Source of the DNA: Planctomycetota bacterium
Lineage (GTDB): Bacteria > Planctomycetota > UBA8742 > UBA2392
Reading direction: 5' to 3'
Length of the DNA: 64,000 nt
NCBI GenBank assembly: GCA_019636195.1
Contig: JAHBYA010000007.1
Location: 62,001 to 126,000 of the forward strand
Part shown: positions 14,228 to 22,606 of the stretch, one piece after another
How positions within the stretch are numbered: position 1 is the first letter of the stretch
Layout: the number at the start of each line of letters is the position of its first letter
Program-made: the position numbers and the translations under genes
The notes under the pieces: generated by a model
What the model saw: the letters and a program-made list of their open reading frames with translations, nothing else
Database searches by the model: none
Told to the model about the DNA's origin: nothing

Positions 14228-15967
14228 ATGCGCGCACTTGCTGGCGTGTTTCTGTTGGCCGCGGCGGCCTGTTGCTGGCTTGCCCAGCCGGCGCCTGTGC
14301 AGGCCGACGACAAGGCGACCGCCGCCGGCGCAGCACTCAGCGCGACGATTGACCGTGAGATTGACGGCGTGCTCAAGCGCGATGGCATCAAGCCTGCGCC
14401 ACGCTCAAGCGACGCCGAGTTCATTCGCCGCGTGTACCTTGACACGGTGGGCATGCCGCCCAGCTACGACGAAGCGGTGGCGTTTCTCGACGACACCGGC
14501 AAGGACAAGCGCAACAAGCTGATTGACCGGCTGCTGAACGACCCGCGCTTCGGCCGTCACTTTGCCGACCACTGGAGTGTGCTGCTTACGCCGCGCAACG
14601 CCAACGCGCTGTCGGGCGGCACGTACTTTGCCGACTGGATGGCGGGGCGCGTGAACGCGGGGGTCAGCTTTGCACAGGTGATTCGCGAGATCATCACCGC
14701 CCGCGGCGACATCGCCGACAACCCGGCAGTCGTGCCGTGGTTCCGTGACGGCCAGGGCGAGCTGATCACCGACATGTCCGGCAAACTCACGCGCAGCCTG
14801 ATGGGCGTGCAGATCCAGTGCGCCGAGTGCCACGACCACCCCTACGACGAAGCGATTTCGCAAAAGACCTTCCAGGGCATGGTGGCGTTTCTGGCGCCCT
14901 CGCGCGCAACCGTTGACCAGCGCCGCCAGCCGCCGGAGATAGTGGTGCGTGACGACCCGGCGACCGTCAACCGCATCTTTGAAGCCATCAAGAACTACGA
15001 CAAGCTGCGCAAGGACCAGCAGGCGCAGGTCGATTTCTATCGGCCCTACGTCAACCCGGTCACGCTGACCGGCGCCAAGGCCGAAGAAAAACCCGAGCTG
15101 TGGCGCGACGAGCTGGCGGCTTGGTGGATCGACAAAGCCAACCTGCAAACCCGCCGCTACGTCGCCAACCGCATGTGGTTCATGGCGTTCGGCACCGGGC
15201 TGGTCAACCCGCCCGACGACTTCAACCCGCTGAACGAGCCCAGCCACCCGCAACTGCTCGATGCGCTCGCCGCCGAGCTGTTGCGCAGCGGCTGGGACGT
15301 GCGCGGGCTGTACCGTGCGATCCTGAGGTCCGAGACGTACCAGCGCAGCAGCGCCGGCGGCGGCGGGCAGCGTTGGCACTACGCGCGCTACCCGGTGCGC
15401 GCGCTGACGCCCGAGCAGTTTCTGACTTCGCTGATCGGACTTATGGAGCCTGCCCAGCGCAACCGGCTGATCACGGACGGTTTTGAAAACACGTTTGTCG
15501 CCGCGCGCGCGCAGTTCAAGCGCAATGCCGAGCAGCGGCAGGACTACAGTTTTGATGAAGACCGGCTGAACAGGTTTGAGCAGCGTTTTCGAAAAGTGGA
15601 TGGCCGCTGGTGGATGGCGCGCATGTCGGCTGGGCGCTACGTAAGCCTGAGCACGGACGACGAAAACACGGCGGCGGACGGTTTTTCGCTGAGTATCAAC
15701 CAGGCGCTGGCTGTGATGAACGGCGAGTTCACGAACAATCTAGCGGGCAGCGGCGAAAGCACGCTGCTGGGGCACATCCTGAAGCGGCATGAGGACCCTG
15801 GCGTGCGCTTTGACGCGATTTACCTGACCATCCTGTCGCGCAAACCCACCGACACGGAAAGGCAACGCTGGCGCGACCTGATCAAGGGCGAGCGCAACGT
15901 GCTGCCGCTGGTCGAAGACCTGATCTTCGCGCTGCTGATGACCACGGAATTCGGCACCAACCACTGA
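14228..15967 (+). CDS. Secreted DUF1549/DUF1553 protein
   Basis: 579 residues starting with a signal peptide (RALAGVFLLAAAACCWLAQPAPVQA). DUF1549 (about 40-230) shows RRVYLDTVGMPPS, LLNDPRFGRHFADHW and VQIQCAECHDHPYD; DUF1553 follows with YVANRMWFMAFGTGLVNPPDDFNPLNEPSHPQLLD, YRAILRSETYQRS and YPVRALTPEQFLTSL, ending MTTEFGTNH. The CxxCH is a conserved feature of DUF1549 and need not bind heme. These paired domains are expanded in planctomycetes and their function is unknown. A CAGGGG lies 6 nt before the ATG and TACAAT at 14198 is a plausible -10. A 605-residue paralog follows downstream. Confidence 0.93.
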   Translation: MRALAGVFLLAAAACCWLAQPAPVQADDKATAAGAALSATIDREIDGVLKRDGIKPAPRSSDAEFIRRVYLDTVGMPPSYDEAVAFLDDTGKDKRNKLIDRLLNDPRFGRHFADHWSVLLTPRNANALSGGTYFADWMAGRVNAGVSFAQVIREIITARGDIADNPAVVPWFRDGQGELITDMSGKLTRSLMGVQIQCAECHDHPYDEAISQKTFQGMVAFLAPSRATVDQRRQPPEIVVRDDPATVNRIFEAIKNYDKLRKDQQAQVDFYRPYVNPVTLTGAKAEEKPELWRDELAAWWIDKANLQTRRYVANRMWFMAFGTGLVNPPDDFNPLNEPSHPQLLDALAAELLRSGWDVRGLYRAILRSETYQRSSAGGGGQRWHYARYPVRALTPEQFLTSLIGLMEPAQRNRLITDGFENTFVAARAQFKRNAEQRQDYSFDEDRLNRFEQRFRKVDGRWWMARMSAGRYVSLSTDDENTAADGFSLSINQALAVMNGEFTNNLAGSGESTLLGHILKRHEDPGVRFDAIYLTILSRKPTDTERQRWRDLIKGERNVLPLVEDLIFALLMTTEFGTNH

Positions 15968-16011
15968 ATCAGGGTACTGCAAAAGCCACCCAAAGACTCC
16001 AACGCGGCAAG

Positions 16012-16065
16012 GGCTTGTGGCACGGACGCCTCGTCCGTGCGTCGCGGCGAAGTTGCCGCGACAAG
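16012..16065. repeat. Intergenic palindromes, GCACGGAC-GCCTC-GTCCGTGC type
   Basis: GCACGGACGCCTCGTCCGTGC-like inverted repeat followed by TCGCGGCGAAGTTGCCGCGA. Both have covarying arms around short centres, as in the family at 2762. Confidence 0.55.
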
Positions 16066-16076
16066 CCGTTGCGGTA

Positions 16077-16260
16077 CTCCGTGGCGAACGGCATTCACCA
16101 CGGAGGCACAGAGACACAAAGAAAGGCAACGGCGGTCCGCGGATTCACGCGGATCAACGCAGATAACCGCCAATGGCGAGGGGCTTGCGGAGTATTGCCC
16201 TCAGTTCTTCGCGGTCTTCGCGTAAAGCCATTCACCACCGAGACATGAAGTTGCAGCTCT
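16077..16260. repeat. Degenerate CACAGAGACACAAAG / CACGGATT intergenic repeat
   Basis: Words such as CACCACGGAGGCACAGAGACAC, GCGGATTCACGCGGATCAACGC and TTCTTCGCGGTCTTCGCG follow each other without a reading frame. The same vocabulary fills 57427-57880. Such low-information repeats are common between genes in planctomycete-like genomes. No gene is seen in 15968-16571. Confidence 0.5.
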
Positions 16261-16304
16261 CTGCGAACTCCGCGCCGTCTGCGCGCGGCCGCAGTTCAAA
16301 GGAA

Positions 16305-16393
16305 ACAGGACGTTAGGACATTGGGACAAAGGCGCCTTCTGCTTGGCAGGTACTATGTTTGTCGGGAGTTGTCCTAACGTCCTAATGTCCTGT
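16305..16393. repeat. Inverted repeat of AGGACRTT units
   Basis: Two 25-base arms, 16305-16329 and 16369-16393, match at 22 of 25 positions when one is reversed. Each arm is itself two tandem eight-base units (AGGACGTT, AGGACATT). The 39-base centre has no gene. It could form a cruciform or RNA hairpin. Confidence 0.6.
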
Positions 16394-16571
16394 GTACCCA
16401 ACCCCGTTCGTCAAAGGCAGCCTCTCGCCAGGTCCGCGAAGTACGCCATTCAAAAGCAGTTATCTGCGTCCATCCGCGAAATCTGCGGACCGCCGTCGTG
16501 AAAGGCCTTTTTTCGCAACCCTTGGCACCCTTCCGTGTTTAACATGGATCGATCCCGCATACGGGGGTTCC

Positions 16572-18389
16572 ATGCGTTTGACCGCACTGTTTGGGCTGGC
16601 CGCCGCTGTTTGCGCGCTGCTGGCGTTTCAGTCGTTTGCCGCCGCCGACGATCCGGCGCCGGATCACCCCGACCGCAAGACCGAGGCGAAACCCGATCCC
16701 GTGGCCTCCGAGGCCAATCTCACGGCCGCGATCGACGCCGAAATCGCCAAGCTGCTGGCCCGCGACGGCATCACCCGCGCGCCCGTTGTCGGCGACGAAG
16801 AGTTCGTGCGCCGACTGTATCTCGACGTGACCGGCATGCCGCCCACGCTTGACGAAACGCTGGCCTTTCTGGGCAGCGACGACCCCGCCAAACGCGGCAA
16901 GCTGATTGACGCACTGGTGGCCGACCAGCGCTTTGCCGACCACGTGACCGACCAGTGGCTGAATGTGCTGGCGGGCCGCGGCCGTGCAGCCGACAACGCC
17001 GACATGCTGCTGGGCGCGTGGATGTCCAGCCGGATACACGAGGGCCGCGGGTTTGACGCGATCATTTACGACATACTGACCGCCGAAGGAAAGATGTCCG
17101 AGAACCCGGCCGCCAGTTACTTCGGCGCGCGGCGCGAGCTGCGCACGCCCGACGTCGCGGGCGAGGCCGCCCGGCACTTCACGGGCGTCCAGATCCAGTG
17201 CGCCCAGTGCCACGACCACCCCTATGAGGAAGCGTGGAAAGAGACCGACTTCAACGGCGTGGCGAGCTTCTTTTCGACGCTGCGCCTGCGCAGGCAGGGC
17301 GACATGCGGCCGCGCCAGGCGATCATCGGTGACCAGAAGGTGCGCATCATGGAACCCGCCCAGATGCAAAGGCGGCTGGCGGGCATCACCGACAACCAGC
17401 AGCGAGTGCGCGAGTATGAAGGCATGCGCTATCGCGCGCCCAAGTACCTGCTGGGCGAGCGCGTGCGCGCGGATTCCGACCTGTGGCGCAAAGCCTGGGC
17501 CAAGTGGGTGATCGCCAAAGACAACACCCAGACCCAGCGCTATCTCGCGAACCGCCACTGGAGCTTTTTGTTCGGCATGGGCCTGCTGAACCCGGTCGAT
17601 GACTTCAACAGCATCAACGAGGCCAGCCACCCCGAACTGCTGGACCTGCTGGCCAACGACCTGCGCGACAACGGCTACGACCTGCGGCGCTTTTATCGGG
17701 CTGTGCTGAAGTCCCGCACGTGGCAGAGCGCCAGCAGCGGCGCGCAACGCGAACAGGGCAACATCGAAAACTGGCACTTCGCGCGCTATCCCGTGCGCCA
17801 GCTTTCGCCCGAGCAGTTCTTTGGCGCGCTGATGGTGCTGGGCGGCCACGCGCAGCGCCAGCAGTCGCGCATCCGCGCCCGCGCGAACCCCTATGAGCGC
17901 GAAAAGGCCGAGGCCGCGCGCTATCTGAAGCAGAAGGAAGAGGGCAAGCTGCCCGAAAACCGCCGCGTCATCGACTATGACCTTGAGGCGCTGGACAAGA
18001 TGGCCGCCATCATCGACAGCATGTCGCCCGGCTGGTACCTGCGCCGCCAGGCCAGCCGCAACTACGCCTCGATTTCAAGCGACGACGAAATGACCGAGGC
18101 CGACTCGTTCACGCTCACGATCGACCAGGCGCTGCTGCTGATGAACGGCAACGCGACGTTTGAGCTGAGCCAGTGGGGCAAGGGCACACTGCTGGAGTTC
18201 ATCGCACAGGCCGGCAACAGCGCCGCGCGCGTCGAGCGCATGTTTCTGCTGGCGCTGAGCCGCAAGCCTACAGAAGAAGAAAGCAAACGCTTCCAGGCGT
18301 TTGTGCTGCAATCCAGAAACGAGCAACAAGCCTGGGAAGACGCCCTGTACGCCCTGCTGCTGACCAGCGAGTTCGGCACCAACCACTGA
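16572..18389 (+). CDS. Secreted DUF1549/DUF1553 protein, paralog of the upstream gene
   Basis: 605 residues. ATG 16572 follows a G-run and opens a clear signal peptide (MRLTALFGLAAAVCALLAFQ); the 60-codon upstream extension of the frame crosses repeat DNA and is rejected. Domain order is as in the gene at 14228: RRLYLDVTGMPPTLDETLAFLG, VQIQCAQCHDHPYEEAW, YLANRHWSFLFGMGLLNPVDDFNSINEASHPELLD, FYRAVLKSRTW, YPVRQLSPEQFFGALM and a terminal LLTSEFGTNH. The two genes are separated by 604 bases of repeats, so they probably have separate promoters. Function unknown; likely surface or periplasmic. Confidence 0.93.
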   Translation: MRLTALFGLAAAVCALLAFQSFAAADDPAPDHPDRKTEAKPDPVASEANLTAAIDAEIAKLLARDGITRAPVVGDEEFVRRLYLDVTGMPPTLDETLAFLGSDDPAKRGKLIDALVADQRFADHVTDQWLNVLAGRGRAADNADMLLGAWMSSRIHEGRGFDAIIYDILTAEGKMSENPAASYFGARRELRTPDVAGEAARHFTGVQIQCAQCHDHPYEEAWKETDFNGVASFFSTLRLRRQGDMRPRQAIIGDQKVRIMEPAQMQRRLAGITDNQQRVREYEGMRYRAPKYLLGERVRADSDLWRKAWAKWVIAKDNTQTQRYLANRHWSFLFGMGLLNPVDDFNSINEASHPELLDLLANDLRDNGYDLRRFYRAVLKSRTWQSASSGAQREQGNIENWHFARYPVRQLSPEQFFGALMVLGGHAQRQQSRIRARANPYEREKAEAARYLKQKEEGKLPENRRVIDYDLEALDKMAAIIDSMSPGWYLRRQASRNYASISSDDEMTEADSFTLTIDQALLLMNGNATFELSQWGKGTLLEFIAQAGNSAARVERMFLLALSRKPTEEESKRFQAFVLQSRNEQQAWEDALYALLLTSEFGTNH

Positions 18390-18395
18390 ACGCGC

Positions 18396-18501
18396 ATGTA
18401 GCGCAGGCGCCCCGCCTGCCCGACCGCAGCGCCCCGCTGCGGTCGCCATTGGCGCGGGCGAGGCACCCGCACCGTTGCAGGCAAGGTGCCTGCCCTACGA
18501 A
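18396..18501. repeat. Cluster of intergenic palindromes between convergent genes
   Basis: GCAGGCGCCCCGCCTGC, then CCGCAGCGCCCCGCTGCGG, then GCAGGCAAGGTGCCTGC, all inverted repeats with short centres. The cluster fills the gap between the DUF1553 gene and the convergent peroxiredoxin gene and could end both transcripts. Confidence 0.55.
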
Positions 18502-18504
18502 GGG

Positions 18505-18972
18505 CTACACTGCCGCCAGCAACTGACTGTTGTGATTGTCGGCTTTGATGTCGGTGATCACGGCTTTGATCTTGCCATCGGGGCTTATCACAAAGCTTAC
18601 CCTTGCGGCCGCGAAGGTGCCGGCTACGCCGTAGGCCTTGGCGACTTTCTTGTCGGGGTCGCTGAGCAAGGCAAAGGGCAGCCTGTCCTGCTCTTTGAAA
18701 CGCTTGAGCGCATCGGGCGCGTCGTAGCTTACGCCGAAGACTTTGGCCTTGGCTTGCAGCGCGTCCCAGCCGTTGCGCAGGCTGCACATCTGCACCGTGC
18801 AGATCGGGCTGCTGGCGCGCGGGTAAAACACCAGCACCACCGGCAAATCGCCCAGTTGGTCTTTCAGGCGCACTTGCTTGCCGTCCTGGTCAGGCAGCGT
18901 GAAGTCGGGCGCATCGTCGCCGACGCGGTTGCCGGGCTTTGCCACATAGCGACCGAAACCGGGTATCCACAT
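18505..18972 (-). CDS. Peroxiredoxin (AhpC/TSA, Bcp-like)
   Basis: 155 residues with a thioredoxin fold: GDDAPDFTLPDQDGKQVRL, then VLVFYPRASSPICTVQMCSLRNGW. The peroxidatic Cys is in SSPICT, where the usual TPGCT is slightly altered, and a candidate resolving Cys follows five residues later, as in atypical two-Cys Bcp enzymes. The end GVAGTFAAARVSFVISPDGKIK is typical. It would reduce hydrogen or organic peroxides in the cytoplasm with thioredoxin. Convergent with the DUF1553 gene and divergent from the diguanylate cyclases. Confidence 0.92.
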   Translation of the reverse strand: MWIPGFGRYVAKPGNRVGDDAPDFTLPDQDGKQVRLKDQLGDLPVVLVFYPRASSPICTVQMCSLRNGWDALQAKAKVFGVSYDAPDALKRFKEQDRLPFALLSDPDKKVAKAYGVAGTFAAARVSFVISPDGKIKAVITDIKADNHNSQLLAAV

Positions 18973-19042
18973 GGGTCACCACCATGACAGAACGCACGGC
19001 ATGCGCAATGCAGTCCAGCCGCTGGCGTGATACGCTGCAACC

Positions 19043-19969
19043 ATGGTGCAGGGGCCCAAACAGACTGCGCTGGTAATGCTGTCGGCGCTGGCCGCGATCG
19101 CTGTGGTGGCGTGGCTGGACTACATCACGGGCGTGGAAGTGGCGTCGGTGATGTTCTACATCGTGCCGATTGTGCTGGTGGCCTGGACGCTGGACCGGCG
19201 CTGGGTGGTGCTGACCTCATTGCTGGCCAGCCTGACCTGGACGGCTGTTGAGTTTTACTCGCGCAAGTTTGATCACCCTGCCGTCGGTATCTGGAACGAG
19301 GCCGCGGCGCTGGCGATTTTCGTGCTGGTCGGCATCGCGATATCGACGGTGCGTCGCGAGCAGCGCCGGCTGCAATCAGCCAACAAGCAGATCAGCGAAT
19401 TGCTTGAAGCCGAACACCGGGACGCGCGCACCGACGCGCTGACGGGCCTGCCCAATCGCCGCGACTTCATTGAAGGCCTGGGCCTTGAAATCGCGCGCTC
19501 GCGGCGCGACGGCAAGCCGCTGTGCGTGCTGTACCTCGACCTGGATAACTTCAAGCGCATCAACGACAAGCACGGCCACGCCGAGGGCGACGCGGTGCTC
19601 AAGCGTGTGGCTGAGGCCCTGCGCCGGCACCTGCGCGCATCGGACATGCCCGGGCGCATCGGCGGCGACGAGTTCGCGGCGCTGCTGTGGCAGACCGAGA
19701 AGCAGGGGGCAAAGCAGGTCGGCGAGCGCCTGTTGAACGCAGTCAACGAGATCGGCGCCGATTACCCCGCCTGCAAGCTGGGCGTAAGCGTGGGCGCGGC
19801 ATGGTTTGAGCGCCCGCCCGCAGACCCTGAAGAGGCGCTGGACGACGCCGACGACGCCATGTACGAGGCCAAGAAAGAAAAGGGCCGCGTGAATGTAGTC
19901 AACGTCGAGCGCGAACCCACCGAAGTTGACACCGGCCGCGAACACGCCCCCAACGTGGCCAAGGCATAG
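19043..19969 (+). CDS. Diguanylate cyclase with membrane sensor (first of two)
   Basis: 308 residues. Residues 1-105 form about four membrane helices and include DYITGVEVASVMFYIVPIVLVAW, a sensor-like module. A short coiled coil (REQRRLQSANKQISELLEAEH) leads to a GGDEF domain: [33 protein letters not shown] and RIGGDEFAALLW. The catalytic GGDEF is intact and RASD five residues before it is a product-inhibition I-site. It makes cyclic di-GMP from two GTP. TACGCT lies 6 nt before the ATG. The next gene, 3 nt downstream, is a paralog. Confidence 0.93.
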   Translation: MVQGPKQTALVMLSALAAIAVVAWLDYITGVEVASVMFYIVPIVLVAWTLDRRWVVLTSLLASLTWTAVEFYSRKFDHPAVGIWNEAAALAIFVLVGIAISTVRREQRRLQSANKQISELLEAEHRDARTDALTGLPNRRDFIEGLGLEIARSRRDGKPLCVLYLDLDNFKRINDKHGHAEGDAVLKRVAEALRRHLRASDMPGRIGGDEFAALLWQTEKQGAKQVGERLLNAVNEIGADYPACKLGVSVGAAWFERPPADPEEALDDADDAMYEAKKEKGRVNVVNVEREPTEVDTGREHAPNVAKA

Positions 19970-19972
19970 ACT

Positions 19973-20866
19973 ATGCAAAGGTCCCTCAAGAATCTGGCCG
20001 CGCTTGCCGTGCTGCTGGGATGCGTGGCGGCGCTGGGATACATTGACTATGTCACGGGCACCGAGATCCGCTCGGCTGTGTTTTATGTGGTGCCGATCGC
20101 GGGTGCTGCCTGGCTGCTTTCGCGCCGGCATGTGGTGATTGTGGTGCTGGCGTCGGGCCTGGCGTGGGCGCTTGCGCAGTACTACGAAGAGGAATGGCTG
20201 CCGTTCTGGATACTGGCCTGGAACGAGTTTGCGGCGCTGGTGATCTTCGCGCTTGTCGGCGCGCTGGTATCGGGTTTCAAGCGCGAGCGCGACCGCGCGC
20301 GCGGGCTGCTGGAACGCGAACGTGAAATGGCGCGCACCGACCCGCTGACCGGCCTGGCAAACTCGCGCGCGTTTCGTGAGCGGCTGCAGACCGATGCGGA
20401 CCGCGCTTTGCGCGACGGCCAGCCGCTGTGCCTGCTGTACCTTGACCTTGACAACTTCAAGAAAGTGAACGACCGCTACGGCCACGGCGCCGGCGATGAG
20501 GCGTTGCGCGCGATTGCGCAGGCCATGCGCGCCGGCCTGCGCGCGACCGACATGGCGGCGCGCATGGGCGGCGACGAGTTTGTCGCGCTGTTGTGGCGCG
20601 CCAGTGCCGCCGAGGCCCACGAAGTCGGCGAGCGCATGCGGCAGGTCGTGGCAGGTGTCGCCGCGAAGTACCCTCAATGCGGCCTGGACGCCAGCGTCGG
20701 CATCGCTTGGTTTGAAAGCCCGTCGGCTGACATCGACCGCAAGATCAACCGCGCCGACGAGGCGATGTACGAGGCCAAACAGCAGAAGGGGCGCGTGGTG
20801 GTTGTCAGCATCGCCCGCGACCCCGGAGAAGTCAGCACCCAGTCGCCGCAGCCCGCGTCGGCATGA
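19973..20866 (+). CDS. Diguanylate cyclase with membrane sensor (second of two)
   Basis: 297 residues, same architecture as the gene three bases upstream: four membrane helices containing [20 protein letters not shown], then [33 protein letters not shown] and [12 protein letters not shown], with an RATD I-site. The pair looks like a tandem duplication kept as an operon. Divergence is greatest in the sensor loops, which suggests two input signals into the same second messenger (inference). Confidence 0.93.
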   Translation: MQRSLKNLAALAVLLGCVAALGYIDYVTGTEIRSAVFYVVPIAGAAWLLSRRHVVIVVLASGLAWALAQYYEEEWLPFWILAWNEFAALVIFALVGALVSGFKRERDRARGLLEREREMARTDPLTGLANSRAFRERLQTDADRALRDGQPLCLLYLDLDNFKKVNDRYGHGAGDEALRAIAQAMRAGLRATDMAARMGGDEFVALLWRASAAEAHEVGERMRQVVAGVAAKYPQCGLDASVGIAWFESPSADIDRKINRADEAMYEAKQQKGRVVVVSIARDPGEVSTQSPQPASA

Positions 20867-20915
20867 CAAATCTGCCCGCCGCAGCTACACTCCGGCACTT
20901 TTCCGGAGAGCGTTC

Positions 20916-21332
20916 ATGCCACTGATCAAAGAGTTCCGCGAGTTCGCGGTGAAGGGCAACGTGGTTGACATGGCCGTCGGTATCGTGATCGGCGCCGCGT
21001 TCACGACCATCGTGCAGTCATTAGTCAAAGACATCATGATGCCGCCGATCGGGTACATCCTGGGCAAGGTCGATTTTGCCGACCTCGCGATCAAGCTGCC
21101 CACGGACACCGATCCTGTAACCGTGAACTACGGCTTGTTCATCAACGCGCTGATCAACTTCATGATCGTGGCGTTTGCCCTGTTCCTTGTGGTCAAAGCC
21201 GTCAACCGCATGCGCAAGCAACTCGAGAAGAAGAAAGAAGAAGCGCCCAAAGAAGAACCCAAGCCGACCAAAGACCAGGAACTGCTGACCGAAATCCGCG
21301 ACCTGCTCAAGTCGCGTCACCCTGAGGCCTGA
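20916..21332 (+). CDS. mscL: Large-conductance mechanosensitive channel MscL
   Basis: 138 residues. ATG 20916 with GGAGAG upstream decides the start inside a longer open frame. Hallmark Msc[51 protein letters not shown] for helix 1 (with the Gly-rich gate), a periplasmic loop, [31 protein letters not shown] for helix 2, and a charged C-terminal helix ([21 protein letters not shown]). Homopentameric inner-membrane pore opened by membrane tension to release solutes on hypo-osmotic shock. Convergent with the glycosyltransferase; the two 3' ends overlap by 16 bases. Confidence 0.97.
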   Translation: MPLIKEFREFAVKGNVVDMAVGIVIGAAFTTIVQSLVKDIMMPPIGYILGKVDFADLAIKLPTDTDPVTVNYGLFINALINFMIVAFALFLVVKAVNRMRKQLEKKKEEAPKEEPKPTKDQELLTEIRDLLKSRHPEA

Positions 21333-22444
21333 GCAAACAGGTCCAGCAGCCGCTTCGCGCGCGCCTGATAGGTGTGCAACTGCGCCGTCGCAAGACCGCC
21401 CTGAGAAAGCCTTGCAGCCAGCGCCGCGTCGCCTGCAAGCTGCTGCAAGGCCGTCGCCAGCGCGGCTGCGTCGCCCGCTTTGTACAGCCGGGCGTTACCG
21501 TCATTCAGCACTTCGCGGGCGCTGGGTACGTCTGCGGCCACAATCGGCAGGCCCATCGCCATGTACTCGAACAGCTTCAGGGGCGACGTGAAGCGCGCGC
21601 TGATGCTGATTTCCGGTGGCAGCGGGTGCACCGCGCACAGGGCGTCGGCGCACAGGGCAGGGATGCGCGTCTGGGGCACGCGGCCCGTGATCTCAACGCG
21701 CCCGGCAATGCCCAGCGCGGCGGCGCGCTCGCGCAGCGCGTGGTCATCGCCGCCGCCCACAATGCGCAGGCGCAGGCCCGGCGCCAGCGCCATCGCCTCC
21801 AGCAGCGTGCTTAAACCCTTCCAGAATTGCAGCGTGCCGACGTACACGACCGTCTGACCACCGGCATTGAAGACAGGCCTGAACACGGCGGTATCGACGG
21901 CGCTGGGCGTAACCGCCGCCGGGCCGCCGTAGCCGTAGCGGGCGCGAATTTCGTCCAGCAGGCCCTGCGTGATGGCGGCGACACCGCTCGCTGCGCCGTA
22001 CAGGCGGCGCTCAAGCTGCTCCAGGCGCTTTGAGGCGCGCTCGCCCCGGCCGTTATCGGCGGCCCACAGCGGGCCCACAAGGTGCGCTTCATACACCAGC
22101 GGCGCGGGCGGGCGCGAAGCAAGGTGCGCGGCCAGCTTGTCGCTGCGCAGCCACAGTACGTCGGGCGGCTGTTTTTCCAGCGCGCGGCCGCACGCCCGAA
22201 AGAAGACGTGATTGATTGTCAGCCCAGCCAGCTTGTGCACGCTGGGCAGGGTCTGCACGCGCAGCGCGGCGGGCAACGCCAGCCCAAGGTGATCGCGCGC
22301 ATAGGCCTGTGTGCGTGCGGCCGTGTCAGGCGTGAGCCACGTGACGTCGGCAACTTCGGCCATTGCGGCAAGACTGCGCACGATGGCGACCCAGCGGGCT
22401 TTGGCCGCGTCAATCGGTTCATGGTGGGCAAAGGCCACGCGCAT
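21317..22444 (-). CDS. Family 4-like glycosyltransferase
   Basis: 375 residues from ATG 22444 ([12 protein letters not shown]); the frame extends further upstream without support. GT-B fold: the C-terminal nucleotide-sugar domain has [57 protein letters not shown] and the donor-site [32 protein letters not shown], in which KLFEYMAMG carries the conserved Glu. It would transfer a sugar from a nucleotide donor to a lipid or glycan at the inner face of the membrane; acceptor unknown. Followed on the same strand by the GT-C enzyme at 22607-24274, so the two may act together. Confidence 0.88.
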   Translation of the reverse strand: MRVAFAHHEPIDAAKARWVAIVRSLAAMAEVADVTWLTPDTAARTQAYARDHLGLALPAALRVQTLPSVHKLAGLTINHVFFRACGRALEKQPPDVLWLRSDKLAAHLASRPPAPLVYEAHLVGPLWAADNGRGERASKRLEQLERRLYGAASGVAAITQGLLDEIRARYGYGGPAAVTPSAVDTAVFRPVFNAGGQTVVYVGTLQFWKGLSTLLEAMALAPGLRLRIVGGGDDHALRERAAALGIAGRVEITGRVPQTRIPALCADALCAVHPLPPEISISARFTSPLKLFEYMAMGLPIVAADVPSAREVLNDGNARLYKAGDAAALATALQQLAGDAALAARLSQGGLATAQLHTYQARAKRLLDLFAQASG

Positions 22445-22606
22445 GGAAGTGTTATGAAACCCCGGCCGCCATTTACCAATGACCTGCCTGACTGAATTCA
22501 CCACGGGGCGCAAAGGCCGGCGAATCTCTGCGCCCGTCCGCGTCGCAGCGGTCTTTGACGCGTTGCCGCGATCGGCAATGCACCGGGTACTTGCCGGCTG
22601 TACCGG

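Noticed and set aside
14810..14840. Cytochrome c call from CxxCH in the DUF1549 proteins
   Set aside because: The CAxCHDHP segment is a general feature of DUF1549 and there is no distal Met region typical of cytochrome c.
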